DNA of 64,000 bases from Enterococcus diestrammenae. GTDB lineage: Bacteria; Bacillota; Bacilli; Lactobacillales; Enterococcaceae. Positions 14,291-23,604 of this stretch are shown here, piece after piece. Each line of letters begins with the position of its first letter. Positions within the stretch are counted from its first letter, which is position 1. The notes below the pieces were generated by a model. The model worked only from the letters and a program-made list of their open reading frames with translations, made no database searches and had not been told where the DNA came from. Location: positions 1 through 64,000 of the forward strand of contig NZ_MAEI01000008.1 in assembly GCF_009933255.1 (NCBI RefSeq), written 5' to 3'. A program made the position numbers and the translations under genes.

Positions 14291-14488
14291 CTCGAACATC
14301 CTTAACACAACAAGAAGCGAGGTTTTCTTCCGTAAAAAACCCTGGTTTCGCAACACTGGCTGCTTTTATTTTGTTACTTATAACAGTATGATTCTTCATA
14401 AACTAGATGCTCATCGAGACTATGAAAGAGCTGACTTTCGTTACTATGATGGCTAGTGTTCCTGCTTTCTAGGTCTAGCTAATTCAAA

Positions 14489-14528
14489 GAGGAGTCGCCC
14501 TTAGATTTTTTCTAAAAGGCGACTCCTC
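14489..14528. terminator. Strong hairpin downstream of the FabZ-like gene
   Basis: GAGGAGTCGCC (14489-14499) pairs perfectly with GGCGACTCCTC (14518-14528). The T-run is short on both strands (GATTTT on plus, TCTTTG on minus). It most likely ends leftward transcription of the gene at 14565. Confidence 0.6.
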
Positions 14529-14564
14529 GATTTTAGCAGTAACGACCGATGATTTCTTATATTC

Positions 14565-15002
14565 TTAAGCTTCTTGATTAACGATAAAGGTGAATTCTGC
14601 TTCACAGACACAATTTTCGCCAACGTAAGCCGCCGCATTGGCTGTTCCCACGGGGCCTTTTAGCTTGATTATTTCAAATTCACAGAAAAGTACATCTCCA
14701 GGGTAGACTTTCTCATGAAATTTGGCCCGATTAATCCCACCGATATAAGCCCGTTTCCCCAGAAAGGCTGGTGATTTCAAAATTAAAACGGACCCGGCTT
14801 GCGCCAAGGTTTCCAAAATCAAGGTTCCCGGCATCTGAGGATCTTGAGGGAAATACCCTTGGAAAAAGTCTTCATTGAAGGTGATATTCTTTTTGGCGCG
14901 GATTTTTTTACCGGGCTCTAAGGACTCCACGGCATCAATATAATATATCGGAAAACGATTTGGGATTAAAGCCATAACCTCTTGTACGTTTAACTCGCTC
15001 AT
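14565..15002 (-). CDS. FabZ-like hotdog-fold protein lacking the catalytic His
   Basis: 145 residues, FabZ length and layout: IPNRFPIYYIDAVESLEPGK, then FFQGYFPQDPQMPG, then LILETLAQAG. FabZ dehydrates 3-hydroxyacyl-ACP with a His in GHFP and a Glu fourteen residues later. Here the His position is Tyr (codon TAT), and the usual PHR(Y/F)PF is PNRFPI, while the Glu is kept. It stands alone, away from any fab operon. It may be a non-catalytic acyl-ACP-binding paralog or have changed chemistry. Start ATG follows AAAGGAGGAAATCTA. Confidence 0.75.
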   Translation of the reverse strand: MSELNVQEVMALIPNRFPIYYIDAVESLEPGKKIRAKKNITFNEDFFQGYFPQDPQMPGTLILETLAQAGSVLILKSPAFLGKRAYIGGINRAKFHEKVYPGDVLFCEFEIIKLKGPVGTANAAAYVGENCVCEAEFTFIVNQEA

Positions 15003-15371
15003 TAGATTTCCTCCTTTGTTGCTGAATAGATTCAGCTTACGGAGCCAAAAATAACACATCTCAATCAGTGAGCAAAGTTTTTTGCTTGTTTCACAAGTGA
15101 AAATCTGGATCGTTGTCGCTGGTCATTTTCCCTTTGAGCCAAGCACACCCCTTTCATCAATAGACCAAGAATATGGACCAAGAACTCTCAGCACTAATTA
15201 TCTTCCTTGACAAGAAATCTTTCCTGCTAAAAACGGAGTGATTCCTTTTCTTGATTTTTAAGAGATGATTTCATTTGAATCCATCGAAAAAGTTTCTCTT
15301 AAGAATCAGACAAACATGAAGGAGCTGGAAACTTCTGCTATAATGAAAAAAAGTCTATTGGAGTTGAAAGT
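15003..15371. other. Intergenic region between divergent genes
   Basis: The 369 bases between the FabZ-like gene and the acetyltransferase gene hold the promoters for both. I see no gene, repeat or long dyad here apart from the rightward -10 listed separately. Confidence 0.5.
15336..15344 (+). promoter_or_regulatory. Extended -10 promoter of the acetyltransferase gene
   Basis: TGCTATAAT lies 28 bases upstream of the ATG at 15372. No convincing -35 is seen, as is usual with an extended -10. Confidence 0.6.
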
Positions 15372-16592
15372 ATGGAATCAGATTTCAGACAAGATCTAGA
15401 AATCCGCCCCTTGGGTCCCGAACACGTGCAACAATTTAATGAATTATTGGCTTATGTTTTTCAAATCACCGATGCGGACATTGAAGAAAGTGGCTATGAT
15501 AGTAAAAAGGAAATGATCAAATCCAAACAACCAATCTTGGATTTGTCCAAGGTCTTTGGCTGGTTTCACCAGGATCAGTTAATCAGTCAGATTGCCATTT
15601 ATCCTTGTGAAGTCAATATCCACGGAACTAGCTACAAAATGGGAGGGGTCACCGGAGTAGGTACCTATCCGGAATATGCTGGTCACGGTTTAATGCAAGA
15701 ATTGATCCGGGTGGCTTTGAGTAATATGCGAGAAGATGAGCAGTGGATTAGTTATCTATATCCCTATAACATCCCCTACTATCGTCGCAAAGGCTGGGAA
15801 ATTATGAGTGATAAACTCAGTTTCAAAATCCGCGATACCCAGTTGCCAAAACCTGTCACCGTCTCGGGAACGGTGGAACGTAAAGGAGTTACCGATGCCG
15901 ATGTTTACACGGTTTATAATCAGTTTGCGGCTGCCAATCACGGCGCCTTGACCCGCTCAAGCTTTCACTGGGAAGAATACTGGCGTTATGAAAATGAAGA
16001 GGAACGGACTGCCGCGATTTACTATGATGCCCAAGGGAAGCCTCAAGGGGTACTCTTTTATTGGGTTGCTGAAGAAGTCTTTCATATTAAAGAGATGTTT
16101 TATTTAAATCAAGAGGCTAGAAATGGTCTCTGGAATTTCGTCTCCGCTCATTTTTCGATGGTCTATTGGGTCAAAGGGGATATTTATAAAAATGAACCCT
16201 TAGCTTTCTTGTTGGAGGACAGTCAGATTAAAGAAACTATCGAGCCTTACTACATGGCCCGAATCGTGGATGTCGAGCAATTTTTGGCACAATTTCCTTT
16301 CACCGCCTTTGATCAGAGTTTTCATTTTCAGGTGACTGATCCAGTGGCTACTTGGAACAATGATAATTTCTCTCTCACTTGGTCGGCAAAAGACAATCGC
16401 GCCCTCGTCACCCGAGAAGCTTTGGGTGAAGCGGTCGTTCTTGATATCCAGACTTTAAGTTGTCTGTTGATGAATTATCGCAGAGCCTCTTATCTGGCTC
16501 GCATTGAACGCTTAACCACGGATACCCAAACCTTGAAAACTTTGGAGCATATCATCCCCGACACCGAAGCTTATTTTAGCGATTATTTTTGA
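15372..16592 (+). CDS. Eis-like GNAT-family N-acetyltransferase
   Basis: 406 residues, the length of Eis proteins. The N-terminal GNAT domain has the acetyl-CoA loop region VGTYPEYAGHGLMQELI near residue 100, followed by SYLYPYNIPYYRRKGWE. A second GNAT-like half and a C-terminal SCP2-like domain follow, and the chain ends in an aromatic residue (SDYF), as in Eis where the terminal carboxylate takes part in catalysis. The natural substrate is unknown; Eis enzymes acetylate amines, including some aminoglycosides, so resistance should not be assumed. GGAG precedes ATG. Only rightward gene in its neighbourhood. Confidence 0.8.
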   Translation: MESDFRQDLEIRPLGPEHVQQFNELLAYVFQITDADIEESGYDSKKEMIKSKQPILDLSKVFGWFHQDQLISQIAIYPCEVNIHGTSYKMGGVTGVGTYPEYAGHGLMQELIRVALSNMREDEQWISYLYPYNIPYYRRKGWEIMSDKLSFKIRDTQLPKPVTVSGTVERKGVTDADVYTVYNQFAAANHGALTRSSFHWEEYWRYENEEERTAAIYYDAQGKPQGVLFYWVAEEVFHIKEMFYLNQEARNGLWNFVSAHFSMVYWVKGDIYKNEPLAFLLEDSQIKETIEPYYMARIVDVEQFLAQFPFTAFDQSFHFQVTDPVATWNNDNFSLTWSAKDNRALVTREALGEAVVLDIQTLSCLLMNYRRASYLARIERLTTDTQTLKTLEHIIPDTEAYFSDYF

Positions 16593-16600
16593 TGAAAACG

Positions 16601-16638
16601 AAAAGAGAGGATTGGCAAATGATGCCTATCCTCTCTTT
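16601..16638. terminator. Bidirectional terminator between convergent genes
   Basis: AAAAGAGAGGAT (16601-16612) pairs with ATCCTCTCTTTT (16627-16638), extended inward by GGC/GCC. T-runs exist on both strands, fitting the convergent acetyltransferase and clpB genes. Confidence 0.85.
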
Positions 16639-16645
16639 TATTGGT

Positions 16646-19252
16646 TTACTCTTCCACTAATGCTTCATTTTGAAAGACTAGCTGATTGTCCAACAGATGA
16701 ATCGTCACTTTTGTTTTCGGCATCACCCGACCAGAAACAATCTCTTTAGCCAATGGTGTTTCCAACTCACGAGTGATGAAACGACGCAACGGCCGAGCAC
16801 CATAAGCTGGTTCATAAGATTTTTCTGCGATCCAAGTACGGGCGCTATCGTCTATTTCCAAATAGATTTCTTGGTTTTCCAAGCGACGGGAAAGTTGTGC
16901 GATAATCTTGTCCACGATTCCTTTGACATTTTCCAAAGAAAGAGGGGTAAACAAAATCGTATCGTCAATCCGATTCAAAAACTCTGGTTTGAAGTGGCCT
17001 CGCAATAAGGTCATCACTTGTTCTGAAATAGTTTCTGGGATCTTCCCATCGGCAGTTACCCCTTCTAGGAGCAGTTGTGAACCGATATTTGAGGTCATGA
17101 TCAAAACGGTATTTTTGAAATCGACAACTCGGCCTTGTGAATCTGTCAAACGACCGTCATCCAAGACTTGCAACAACAGATTGAAGACGTCGGGATGGGC
17201 TTTTTCGATTTCATCCAACAAAACGATCGTGTAAGGATTGCGTCGGACCGCCTCAGTTAATTGGCCTCCTTCTTCATAGCCCACATAGCCTGGAGGTGCC
17301 CCCACCAAACGACTGACCGCGTGTTTTTCCATATACTCACTCATGTCAATCCGCACCATGTGGTCTTCCGAATCAAAGAGGTTTTCAGCCAAAGCTTTAG
17401 CCAACTCCGTTTTACCGACACCAGTTGGCCCTAAGAATAGGAATGAGCCTAATGGTCGATTCGGGTCTTGTAAACCCGCCCGTGCCCGGATAACTGCATC
17501 ACTGACTGCATCGACCGCTTCATTTTGACCGATTACGCGATTGTGAAGGGTCTCATTGAGTTTCATGAGTTTTTCCCGTTCCCCTTCCACCAACTTGGCC
17601 ACCGGGATACCGGTCAAGCGTCCAACGACCGTGGCAATCTCGTTTTCCGTCACCGATTCTTGAACCATTTTCAAATCATCTTTTTGGGCTTTGTCCTCTA
17701 ATTGCGCCAATTCTTTTTCCAATTGAGGAATTGTACCGTGCCGCAAGACTGCTGCTCGTTCCAAATCGTAATTGTTTTCGGCATCTTCCAACTCGTGGCG
17801 TGCTCGATCAATTTCTCCTCGTTTAGTGGAAACGGCATTGACTTCTTCTTTTTCCGTCTCCCACTGCATCTTCATAGCGTTGGCTTCTTCTCTAAGTTCG
17901 GCCAATTCTTCCTGCAAGGTTTCTAAACGTTTTTTCGAAGCATCATCGGTTTCTTTCTTCAACGCAGCTTCTTCAATTTCTAACTGCATCAAACGACGGG
18001 TTACTTGGTCCAATTCAGTCGGCATCGAATTCATTTCCACACGAATCGTCGCACAAGCTTCATCCACTAAGTCAATCGCCTTATCCGGTAAAAAGCGGTC
18101 GGTAATATAACGATCTGATAAAGTTGCTGCCGCTACCAAAGCATTGTCATGAATATTTACGCCATGATGGATTTCAAAACGTTCCTTTAAGCCTCGCAAA
18201 ATGGAAATGGTATCTTCCAAAGTTGGTTCTTTCACCAAGACTTTTTGGAAACGACGCTCTAGGGCTTTATCTTTTTCCATATATTGGCGATATTCATCCA
18301 AAGTCGTCGCACCGATGGTATGAAGTTCACCACGAGCCAGCATCGGTTTCAATAGATTTCCCGCATCCATGGAGCCTTCTGTTTTGCCAGCACCTACGAT
18401 ATTATGGATTTCATCGATAAAGAGTATAATGCGTCCATCTGATTTTTTAACTTCTTGCAACACAGCTTTCAAACGTTCTTCAAACTCACCACGGAACTTG
18501 GCACCAGCGATCAACGCTCCCATATCTAAAGAAAAAATCGTCTTGTCCTTCAAATTTTCGGGAACATCTTTTCGCACGATTCGTTGGGCTAATCCTTCGA
18601 CGATGGCGGTTTTACCTACACCAGGCTCACCGATTAAAACAGGATTGTTTTTCGTTTTACGACTCAAAATCCGAATGACATCGCGGATTTCTTCATCTCG
18701 ACCAATAATTGGATCCATCTTGCCATTTTTGACTTGTTGAACGAGATCCACCCCATATTTTTCTAAGGCTTTGTATTGTTCTTCTTGATTTTGTGAGGTC
18801 ACTTTTTCCCCTCCCCGCATCTCTTCTATATTTTTACGAATTTCTTTTTCCGTCAAACCTTGACTGGTTAAGTATTTGGTCAAAGAAAAGTTTTTAAGCT
18901 TCATCAAAGCCAAGATTACGATTTCTGTTGATAAAAATTCGTCTTCAAAACTTTGACGTAGCTGATCTGCTTCTTGCAATAAGCGGTACAAATTTTGACT
19001 CATCGATTGACCGTATTGGACATTGCTACCTTCAATCGTTGGGTATTCATCCAATAAACGATCGACTTCTGCTTCAAAAGCCTCCACGTTTAAGCCGGCA
19101 TCGGTATAAAAATTACGCCCAAAATGATTGGCTTGTAGAAAAATTTTCCACAGGTGGACAATATCGATTTCTTGGTGGTGGCGAGTTACCGCGATTTGTT
19201 GCGCCTCGGCTATAGCTTCTTGTAAAGTCGTTGTCATTTTTTCAATGTTCAT
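16646..19252 (-). CDS. clpB: ATP-dependent disaggregase ClpB
   Basis: 868 residues. N-terminal Clp_N repeats (1-150), first AAA+ module with GEPGVGKT near residue 208, a long coiled-coil middle domain (about 400-520, Glu/Lys/Arg-rich), second AAA+ module with GPTGVGKT near 605, and the ClpB C-terminal domain. The middle domain marks ClpB rather than ClpC/ClpE, and no ClpP-binding tripeptide loop is needed. It works with DnaK/DnaJ/GrpE (encoded at 43620-47567) to dissolve protein aggregates. A CtsR operator overlaps its promoter. Start preceded by AAAGGGCGTGAAGTA. Confidence 0.97.
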   Translation of the reverse strand: MNIEKMTTTLQEAIAEAQQIAVTRHHQEIDIVHLWKIFLQANHFGRNFYTDAGLNVEAFEAEVDRLLDEYPTIEGSNVQYGQSMSQNLYRLLQEADQLRQSFEDEFLSTEIVILALMKLKNFSLTKYLTSQGLTEKEIRKNIEEMRGGEKVTSQNQEEQYKALEKYGVDLVQQVKNGKMDPIIGRDEEIRDVIRILSRKTKNNPVLIGEPGVGKTAIVEGLAQRIVRKDVPENLKDKTIFSLDMGALIAGAKFRGEFEERLKAVLQEVKKSDGRIILFIDEIHNIVGAGKTEGSMDAGNLLKPMLARGELHTIGATTLDEYRQYMEKDKALERRFQKVLVKEPTLEDTISILRGLKERFEIHHGVNIHDNALVAAATLSDRYITDRFLPDKAIDLVDEACATIRVEMNSMPTELDQVTRRLMQLEIEEAALKKETDDASKKRLETLQEELAELREEANAMKMQWETEKEEVNAVSTKRGEIDRARHELEDAENNYDLERAAVLRHGTIPQLEKELAQLEDKAQKDDLKMVQESVTENEIATVVGRLTGIPVAKLVEGEREKLMKLNETLHNRVIGQNEAVDAVSDAVIRARAGLQDPNRPLGSFLFLGPTGVGKTELAKALAENLFDSEDHMVRIDMSEYMEKHAVSRLVGAPPGYVGYEEGGQLTEAVRRNPYTIVLLDEIEKAHPDVFNLLLQVLDDGRLTDSQGRVVDFKNTVLIMTSNIGSQLLLEGVTADGKIPETISEQVMTLLRGHFKPEFLNRIDDTILFTPLSLENVKGIVDKIIAQLSRRLENQEIYLEIDDSARTWIAEKSYEPAYGARPLRRFITRELETPLAKEIVSGRVMPKTKVTIHLLDNQLVFQNEALVEE

Positions 19253-19396
19253 TACTTCACGCCCTTTCTAGCATGTTCAGTTGGTGATTGAATAGAGCTT
19301 AACGAGACCTCTTGATTCACCAAAAAGCTCTGAGCAGTTTACTCAAAGCTAGTAATTGTCATGAAGGATAAGGTTGCAACCAACCTTACAAAAATT

Positions 19397-19426
19397 AGTA
19401 TACTCTTTTGGTCAATATTGGTCAAA
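19397..19426 (-). promoter_or_regulatory. clpB promoter overlapped by a CtsR box
   Basis: On the minus strand TTGACC (19420-19425) and TATACT (19397-19402) are 17 bases apart. The plus strand reads GGTCAAT-ATT-GGTCAAA at 19410-19426, the CtsR heptad direct repeat, covering the -35. CtsR represses clp genes until heat or protein stress. Confidence 0.9.
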
Positions 19427-19482
19427 CATTTACACTTACTTTTGCTGTTTTTTTCATCTGTAAAACAACCAGTCCCTTAAGT

Positions 19483-20520
19483 TTATTCCTTCCCCTCATC
19501 TTCTTTGCTTTCCTGAATCTCCGTCTGAATCTTCCGTCGCTGACTTACCAAAAAATACCCAAATCCAATCAAAAAGGGCCAGACATATGATGCAAAACGA
19601 TACAAAAGCAGTGAGCTAACCGCATCGACAGTTCCTACTAAGGGTTTAAATAAGAGCAAATAGACAAACTCAAAGGACCCAATTCCCGCTGGTGTAGGAA
19701 TCGATCCGGCTAAGATCACTGCGAAACTCGTCAACCCAAAAGCCAAAAAGAAATTCAACTCCGGATGTTCTGGTGCCAGTACCAAGTAAGGGATGACAAA
19801 CCAGAAAACCACTTTCAAAAGATTCAACAAATAAATACGAAAAATTAACGGCCGCTCCAGCAGGATACTGTCCACTGCTTCTCGCAATGAATAGATCTGC
19901 AAGTTGATCTTATCAACGGCATTCCGAAATTGTTTGCGTTTCATAAATTTATGGCTAAATTTGACAAACAAAACCTGAAACTTCAGACTCAAGGTTAAAG
20001 ATAACAACACCGCAACAATCACAAAAGTCACAACCATGGCAAATAAAACTGCCCAGATAATCAGCGGGCGTTCTCCTTGGAAGAAGACCAGCTGTGGGAT
20101 CAGACTGATCAAGGCCCAGGTAAATAAGGCGACCTTATACATCACCATGTGCAGCGCGGTGACCCCGACTCCCTGAGATAGACGCAATCCCTTGCTATGA
20201 TAAAAATTGACCTCCGCCACTAAAGTTCCTGCGCCGAAAGTAACCAAACGATAAAAAGCAGCGTAACACATAGCTAGAGCCCCATCGCCTCTGCTAAACG
20301 TTTTCTGAAAGCTTCCCGCCATCTTTCGCAGGTTTTCCCCCTCGACTAGTATGTACAGGCTTCCGCAAAGAATCACACCTCCTACTATCAAAGGTGGTGT
20401 CTGAAATAATTGTGCCAAAATATCTCTTAAGGAATTTTTGATCAAATAACCCAAAATAATAAATATCCCAATCACAAATAGAATATTTAGCAGGGCCTTT
20501 AGTGCCGCTCGCTTTTTCAT
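19483..20520 (-). CDS. YbhN/UPF0104-family integral membrane protein (flippase-like)
   Basis: 345 residues with about eight hydrophobic helices. The last third has GSIPTPAGIGSFEFVYLLL, the signature of the lysylphosphatidylglycerol synthase transmembrane/UPF0104 family (the flippase part of MprF, AglD relatives). There is no C-terminal synthetase domain, so lysyl transfer is not expected. Likely role is moving a lipid-linked molecule across the membrane; the substrate is unknown. It lies downstream of a DUF1294 gene with a 44-base gap, probably one transcript. Confidence 0.75.
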   Translation of the reverse strand: MKKRAALKALLNILFVIGIFIILGYLIKNSLRDILAQLFQTPPLIVGGVILCGSLYILVEGENLRKMAGSFQKTFSRGDGALAMCYAAFYRLVTFGAGTLVAEVNFYHSKGLRLSQGVGVTALHMVMYKVALFTWALISLIPQLVFFQGERPLIIWAVLFAMVVTFVIVAVLLSLTLSLKFQVLFVKFSHKFMKRKQFRNAVDKINLQIYSLREAVDSILLERPLIFRIYLLNLLKVVFWFVIPYLVLAPEHPELNFFLAFGLTSFAVILAGSIPTPAGIGSFEFVYLLLFKPLVGTVDAVSSLLLYRFASYVWPFLIGFGYFLVSQRRKIQTEIQESKEDEGKE

Positions 20521-20564
20521 AGTTTACTCCTCAATATGCAAGGCCTGCCCCGCTTTTTTTGACT

Positions 20565-20843
20565 TTACCTGAAGTAATACCAAACCACGCCTCCGATTGC
20601 GAACAGCAACCCTAAGCTAAAACAGATCGTAAAGTATACTTTTCGTGTTTTGTGGTGAAAGACTTGCTGACCGAGAATCCCACCTAAACCGCCACCAACT
20701 AATCCTAATAATAGAAGTGTTTTTTCAGAAATCCGCCAGCTATCCATCTTTGCTTTCAGTTTATCTAAGCCCATTAATAAAAAAAGACTGATATTGACAA
20801 TGATTAAATAAATTGCTAATGGGTGTTGTTTGATAAAGTCCAT
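20565..20843 (-). CDS. DUF1294 family small membrane protein
   Basis: 92 residues from ATG 20841-20843 after GGAGGGGTTGAG; a longer frame lacks a site. Pattern fits DUF1294: first helix (AIYLIIVNISLFLLMGLDKL), the conserved DKLKAKMDSWRISE, a Gly-rich helix (LVGGGLGGILGQ), then FHHKTRK and a final membrane helix. Function unknown. Probably co-transcribed with the flippase-like gene that follows. Confidence 0.8.
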   Translation of the reverse strand: MDFIKQHPLAIYLIIVNISLFLLMGLDKLKAKMDSWRISEKTLLLLGLVGGGLGGILGQQVFHHKTRKVYFTICFSLGLLFAIGGVVWYYFR

Positions 20844-20989
20844 CTCAACCCCTCCATTCTCTATTAAGAATAACGCAATCAAGGCGCAACCGTAAAGCTT
20901 TAGGGTTTCATCCCCTTCGCTAGGTCACGTTTTATTCCTTAGTTCCAAAAATGGCTTTATTTTTCAGCTAGCTGACCACCGGCTGCTAA

Positions 20990-21245
20990 ACTTGAGTAAA
21001 AAAGTCGGTGCCTTGTTTTCGGTAAATTCCTCAGGTGTAGGAGCAGTAAATGCTAATTATAGAGCTTACCTACAACAGGACTAACCGATTTTGTTGGTAA
21101 ACTTTTTTATCTTTCATTCATTTTAAGGTATTCTAATTAGTTGCAAATCTGTTATCTATCGTAAAAATAGTATAAATCTCTCGCTAAACCTTGGCAAATT
21201 GGGATTCCACATCGATTAAAACTTATAGGACCTTAGTTGATTAAA
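20990..21245 (+). repeat. Dispersed intergenic repeat, copy 2
   Basis: Begins around GTCGGTGCCTTGTTTTCGG and shares CCTCAGGTGT with copy 4; ends with CACATCGATTAAAACTTATA, matching CACATCGAGTAAAACTTATA in copy 4. It fills most of the 470-base gap between the DUF1294 gene and the PASTA operon and ends where the operon's terminator begins. No reading frame spans it. Confidence 0.6.
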
Positions 21246-21246
21246 A

Positions 21247-21286
21247 AAACCGCAAAAGCCGATTCTTTCCGGTCTTTTGCGGTTTT
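21247..21286. terminator. Terminator of the ABC-PASTA operon
   Basis: AAACCGCAAAAG pairs with CTTTTGCGGTTT; on the minus strand the stem is followed by TTTTTTT. A partial inner stem (CCG/CGG) continues it. Confidence 0.85.
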
Positions 21287-21311
21287 ATCATAGTTTTCAG
21301 TGGGATGGGTG

Positions 21312-22913
21312 TTATTTTAGAACAGCTGTTTCAGGTTCTGCTATAGAGCCACTGGTGCTTGTCGTAGAATCGTCGGCTGCTTCATTTACTTCAGTATCAT
21401 CCGTCACTGGATCGGTTGTGACATTCCCATCTGATGAAGAAGTCTCAGGAATCACTGGTGCTTCAGCGGCTTCTTTTAGATTGCCTAAGCTAATACCGAT
21501 GTAGATCGTCGCCGACAAAGGTAAAAATTCGCCATAGCGTGACATTTCCACCACGGTTCCTTTGGCTTCCGCAGAATCTACATAATAGACACTATAACCA
21601 ATATCAGCCCCCATAGACTGGAAGTCATCAAAGAATAGTTTAGGCAAATCTCCTTCTGTCGTGCCTCCGCGTAAGTCCTTGATATAAGGTTTGCCTTGCG
21701 AATAGGTCACTGTTACATTGGGCAAGTCATCTCCTTCTGCATATTCTTTACCAGCTTCCACAGATTGACTAATGAAGTGCCCATAGCCCACATAATCGGA
21801 ATAGACTTGCTTAATAATTTTGGGAAGACCACCTTCCAAACCCTGGGCTTGTTCCACTGTATATTGCGAAAAATCCGGTACTTTGATGGCTTTCCCTTTA
21901 GATACTGTTAATTTGACTGTATCATTTTTGGCAATTTTTGTTCCTTTGGTTGTCTCCTGTTCAATCACATTGCTTGCTTCAACGGAATCCGAAAAGACTT
22001 TTTCAGTGGCAAGTTTGACGCCATTGGTTTTGGCCCATTCCTTCACCTCTGTTTCAGGTTTGTTGGTGAAATCAGGCACTTCGATATTTTTTTCAAACGT
22101 TTCAATACCTTTTGAAAAATAAACATTCACACGATCTTCACGCTTGTATGCGTCTACGTCTTGCTCCTTGGTCGCTGGTTCAATTTTGAGAAATCCGCCA
22201 TCCTCCACTTTATTATCAAAATTTTGCAATATGGCCACATTTTCTGCTTTGTTAGCAGTTACCCACTTGCGGGCATCATCGACAGTCATTGTGGCAAAGT
22301 CTGGCAAATCAATCAACTCTTTCGGATCTGGTCCGAGGCTAACAGTCACAGTAAGAATACTGCCTTTTTTCAACTTTTCACCAGCCTTAACTGATTGACG
22401 GATGATATCATTCACTTCCGTCTTGAAAGCGTACGCCTGTTCTGCTTGAATCTTCACCCCATTCTCAGTCCCCCAAGAACGTGCAAGCGAAACAGCCTTA
22501 TTTTCAAACTTTGGCACTGTCACATGAGTAAGTTGGTAATAGCCGAAAAGACCACTGAGACAAGCAATAAAGGCAATAACTCCGATTAGCAACCATTTTC
22601 GAATACGACGTTTTCGATAAGTCGGATCATATTCTGTTTCTTCTTCTTGAAAACGACTAATCGTACTTACCTGTTTTCTTGATGACTGACTTGAGGGAGC
22701 TTTCTCTGCAGCTAGTCTTCGGGTTTGCCGATTACCATCCCATTCGTCATTTTTGACATGTTGCGGTTGCTTATTGGCTTTCGCATCATCAGTCTCTGCC
22801 TTTGAAATTGCTTGTGTTTCCTCGTCTACTGCCTTTGAATCACTTTTCCCACTGCCTAAGTTCTTCTTGCCATCATAGTTTTCTTTGGAAAAGTTCGATA
22901 AAAAATCACTCAT
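21312..22913 (-). CDS. PASTA-domain membrane protein without kinase domain
   Basis: 533 residues. Residues 1-105 are polar and disordered and end in a basic patch (RKRRIRKW). One membrane helix follows (about 107-128). Outside are four clear PASTA repeats (VTVPKFENKAV from ~131, IDLPDFATMTV from ~200, IEVPDFTNKPE from ~280, IKVPDFSQYTV from ~347), a fifth diverged one, and a Ser/Thr/Glu-rich tail. PASTA domains bind peptidoglycan fragments; here they are not tied to a Ser/Thr kinase. The gene overlaps the ATPase gene by eight bases, so it is probably a dedicated partner of that ABC transporter. Confidence 0.85.
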   Translation of the reverse strand: MSDFLSNFSKENYDGKKNLGSGKSDSKAVDEETQAISKAETDDAKANKQPQHVKNDEWDGNRQTRRLAAEKAPSSQSSRKQVSTISRFQEEETEYDPTYRKRRIRKWLLIGVIAFIACLSGLFGYYQLTHVTVPKFENKAVSLARSWGTENGVKIQAEQAYAFKTEVNDIIRQSVKAGEKLKKGSILTVTVSLGPDPKELIDLPDFATMTVDDARKWVTANKAENVAILQNFDNKVEDGGFLKIEPATKEQDVDAYKREDRVNVYFSKGIETFEKNIEVPDFTNKPETEVKEWAKTNGVKLATEKVFSDSVEASNVIEQETTKGTKIAKNDTVKLTVSKGKAIKVPDFSQYTVEQAQGLEGGLPKIIKQVYSDYVGYGHFISQSVEAGKEYAEGDDLPNVTVTYSQGKPYIKDLRGGTTEGDLPKLFFDDFQSMGADIGYSVYYVDSAEAKGTVVEMSRYGEFLPLSATIYIGISLGNLKEAAEAPVIPETSSSDGNVTTDPVTDDTEVNEAADDSTTSTSGSIAEPETAVLK

Positions 22914-23580
22914 AGTTACTCAACACACCTTTGCGTAAAGTCAATACTTCATCTGCTTGTTGGGCTATTTCATTCGAGTGGGTAACCACGATAACACATT
23001 TGTCATGGGTATGGGCTAACTCTTTGAAAATCTCCACAATCTCTTGTTCCATTTCTTCATCCAAGTTTCCTGTGGGCTCATCCGCCATGATAATATCCAC
23101 ATTGGTGGCTAAAGCACGGGCAATCGCCACCCGTTGTTGTTCACCACCTGAGAGCTGATTTACCAAGCGATTGGCTTTTTCTCGAGTGATGCCAATATAA
23201 TCCAATAAATTATAAGCCACTGTCTTTTGATCATCTGGAAGCTGATTGTCCGTAATTGCCATCGGGACAAGCACATTTTCAACCCCAGTCAAATACGGAA
23301 TCAAATTGTAGCTTTGAAAAATGATACTGATATCATTCCGACGATAGCTTTCATATCCAATTTGCTGAATATTTTTCTCTTTATACTGAATTTCTCCACT
23401 TTTGGGTGTATCCAAAGCGGCTAGTAAGGACAGAAAAGTGGTTTTTCCTGAACCAGATTGACCAAGAATCGCATAAAACTGCCCTTTTTCAAAGGCAACA
23501 GTCGTATCTTTTAGAATAAACCGCCGCTGATCACCATCTTGATAGTAATAATCGATGTTTTGCGCTGCTAATAATGGCAT
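22906..23580 (-). CDS. ABC transporter ATP-binding protein, LolD/MacB type
   Basis: 224 residues. Walker [10 protein letters not shown] near residue 40, Q-loop FQSYNLIP, signature [15 protein letters not shown] near 145, Walker [14 protein letters not shown] and switch His in VVTHSNE. The subfamily is the one paired with FtsX/MacB-type permeases, and such a permease gene lies 24 bases upstream. These pairs usually work by mechanotransmission rather than by moving a solute through the membrane. Start ATG at the end of AAAAAAGGGAGGCCTTACT. Confidence 0.92.
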   Translation of the reverse strand: MPLLAAQNIDYYYQDGDQRRFILKDTTVAFEKGQFYAILGQSGSGKTTFLSLLAALDTPKSGEIQYKEKNIQQIGYESYRRNDISIIFQSYNLIPYLTGVENVLVPMAITDNQLPDDQKTVAYNLLDYIGITREKANRLVNQLSGGEQQRVAIARALATNVDIIMADEPTGNLDEEMEQEIVEIFKELAHTHDKCVIVVTHSNEIAQQADEVLTLRKGVLSNYE

Positions 23581-23604
23581 AGTAAGGCCTCCCTTTTTTC
23601 CTGA

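Noticed and set aside
15372..16592. Aminoglycoside resistance gene (eis)
   Set aside because: The fold is Eis-like, but chromosomal Eis homologs in Firmicutes are common and resistance cannot be deduced from sequence.
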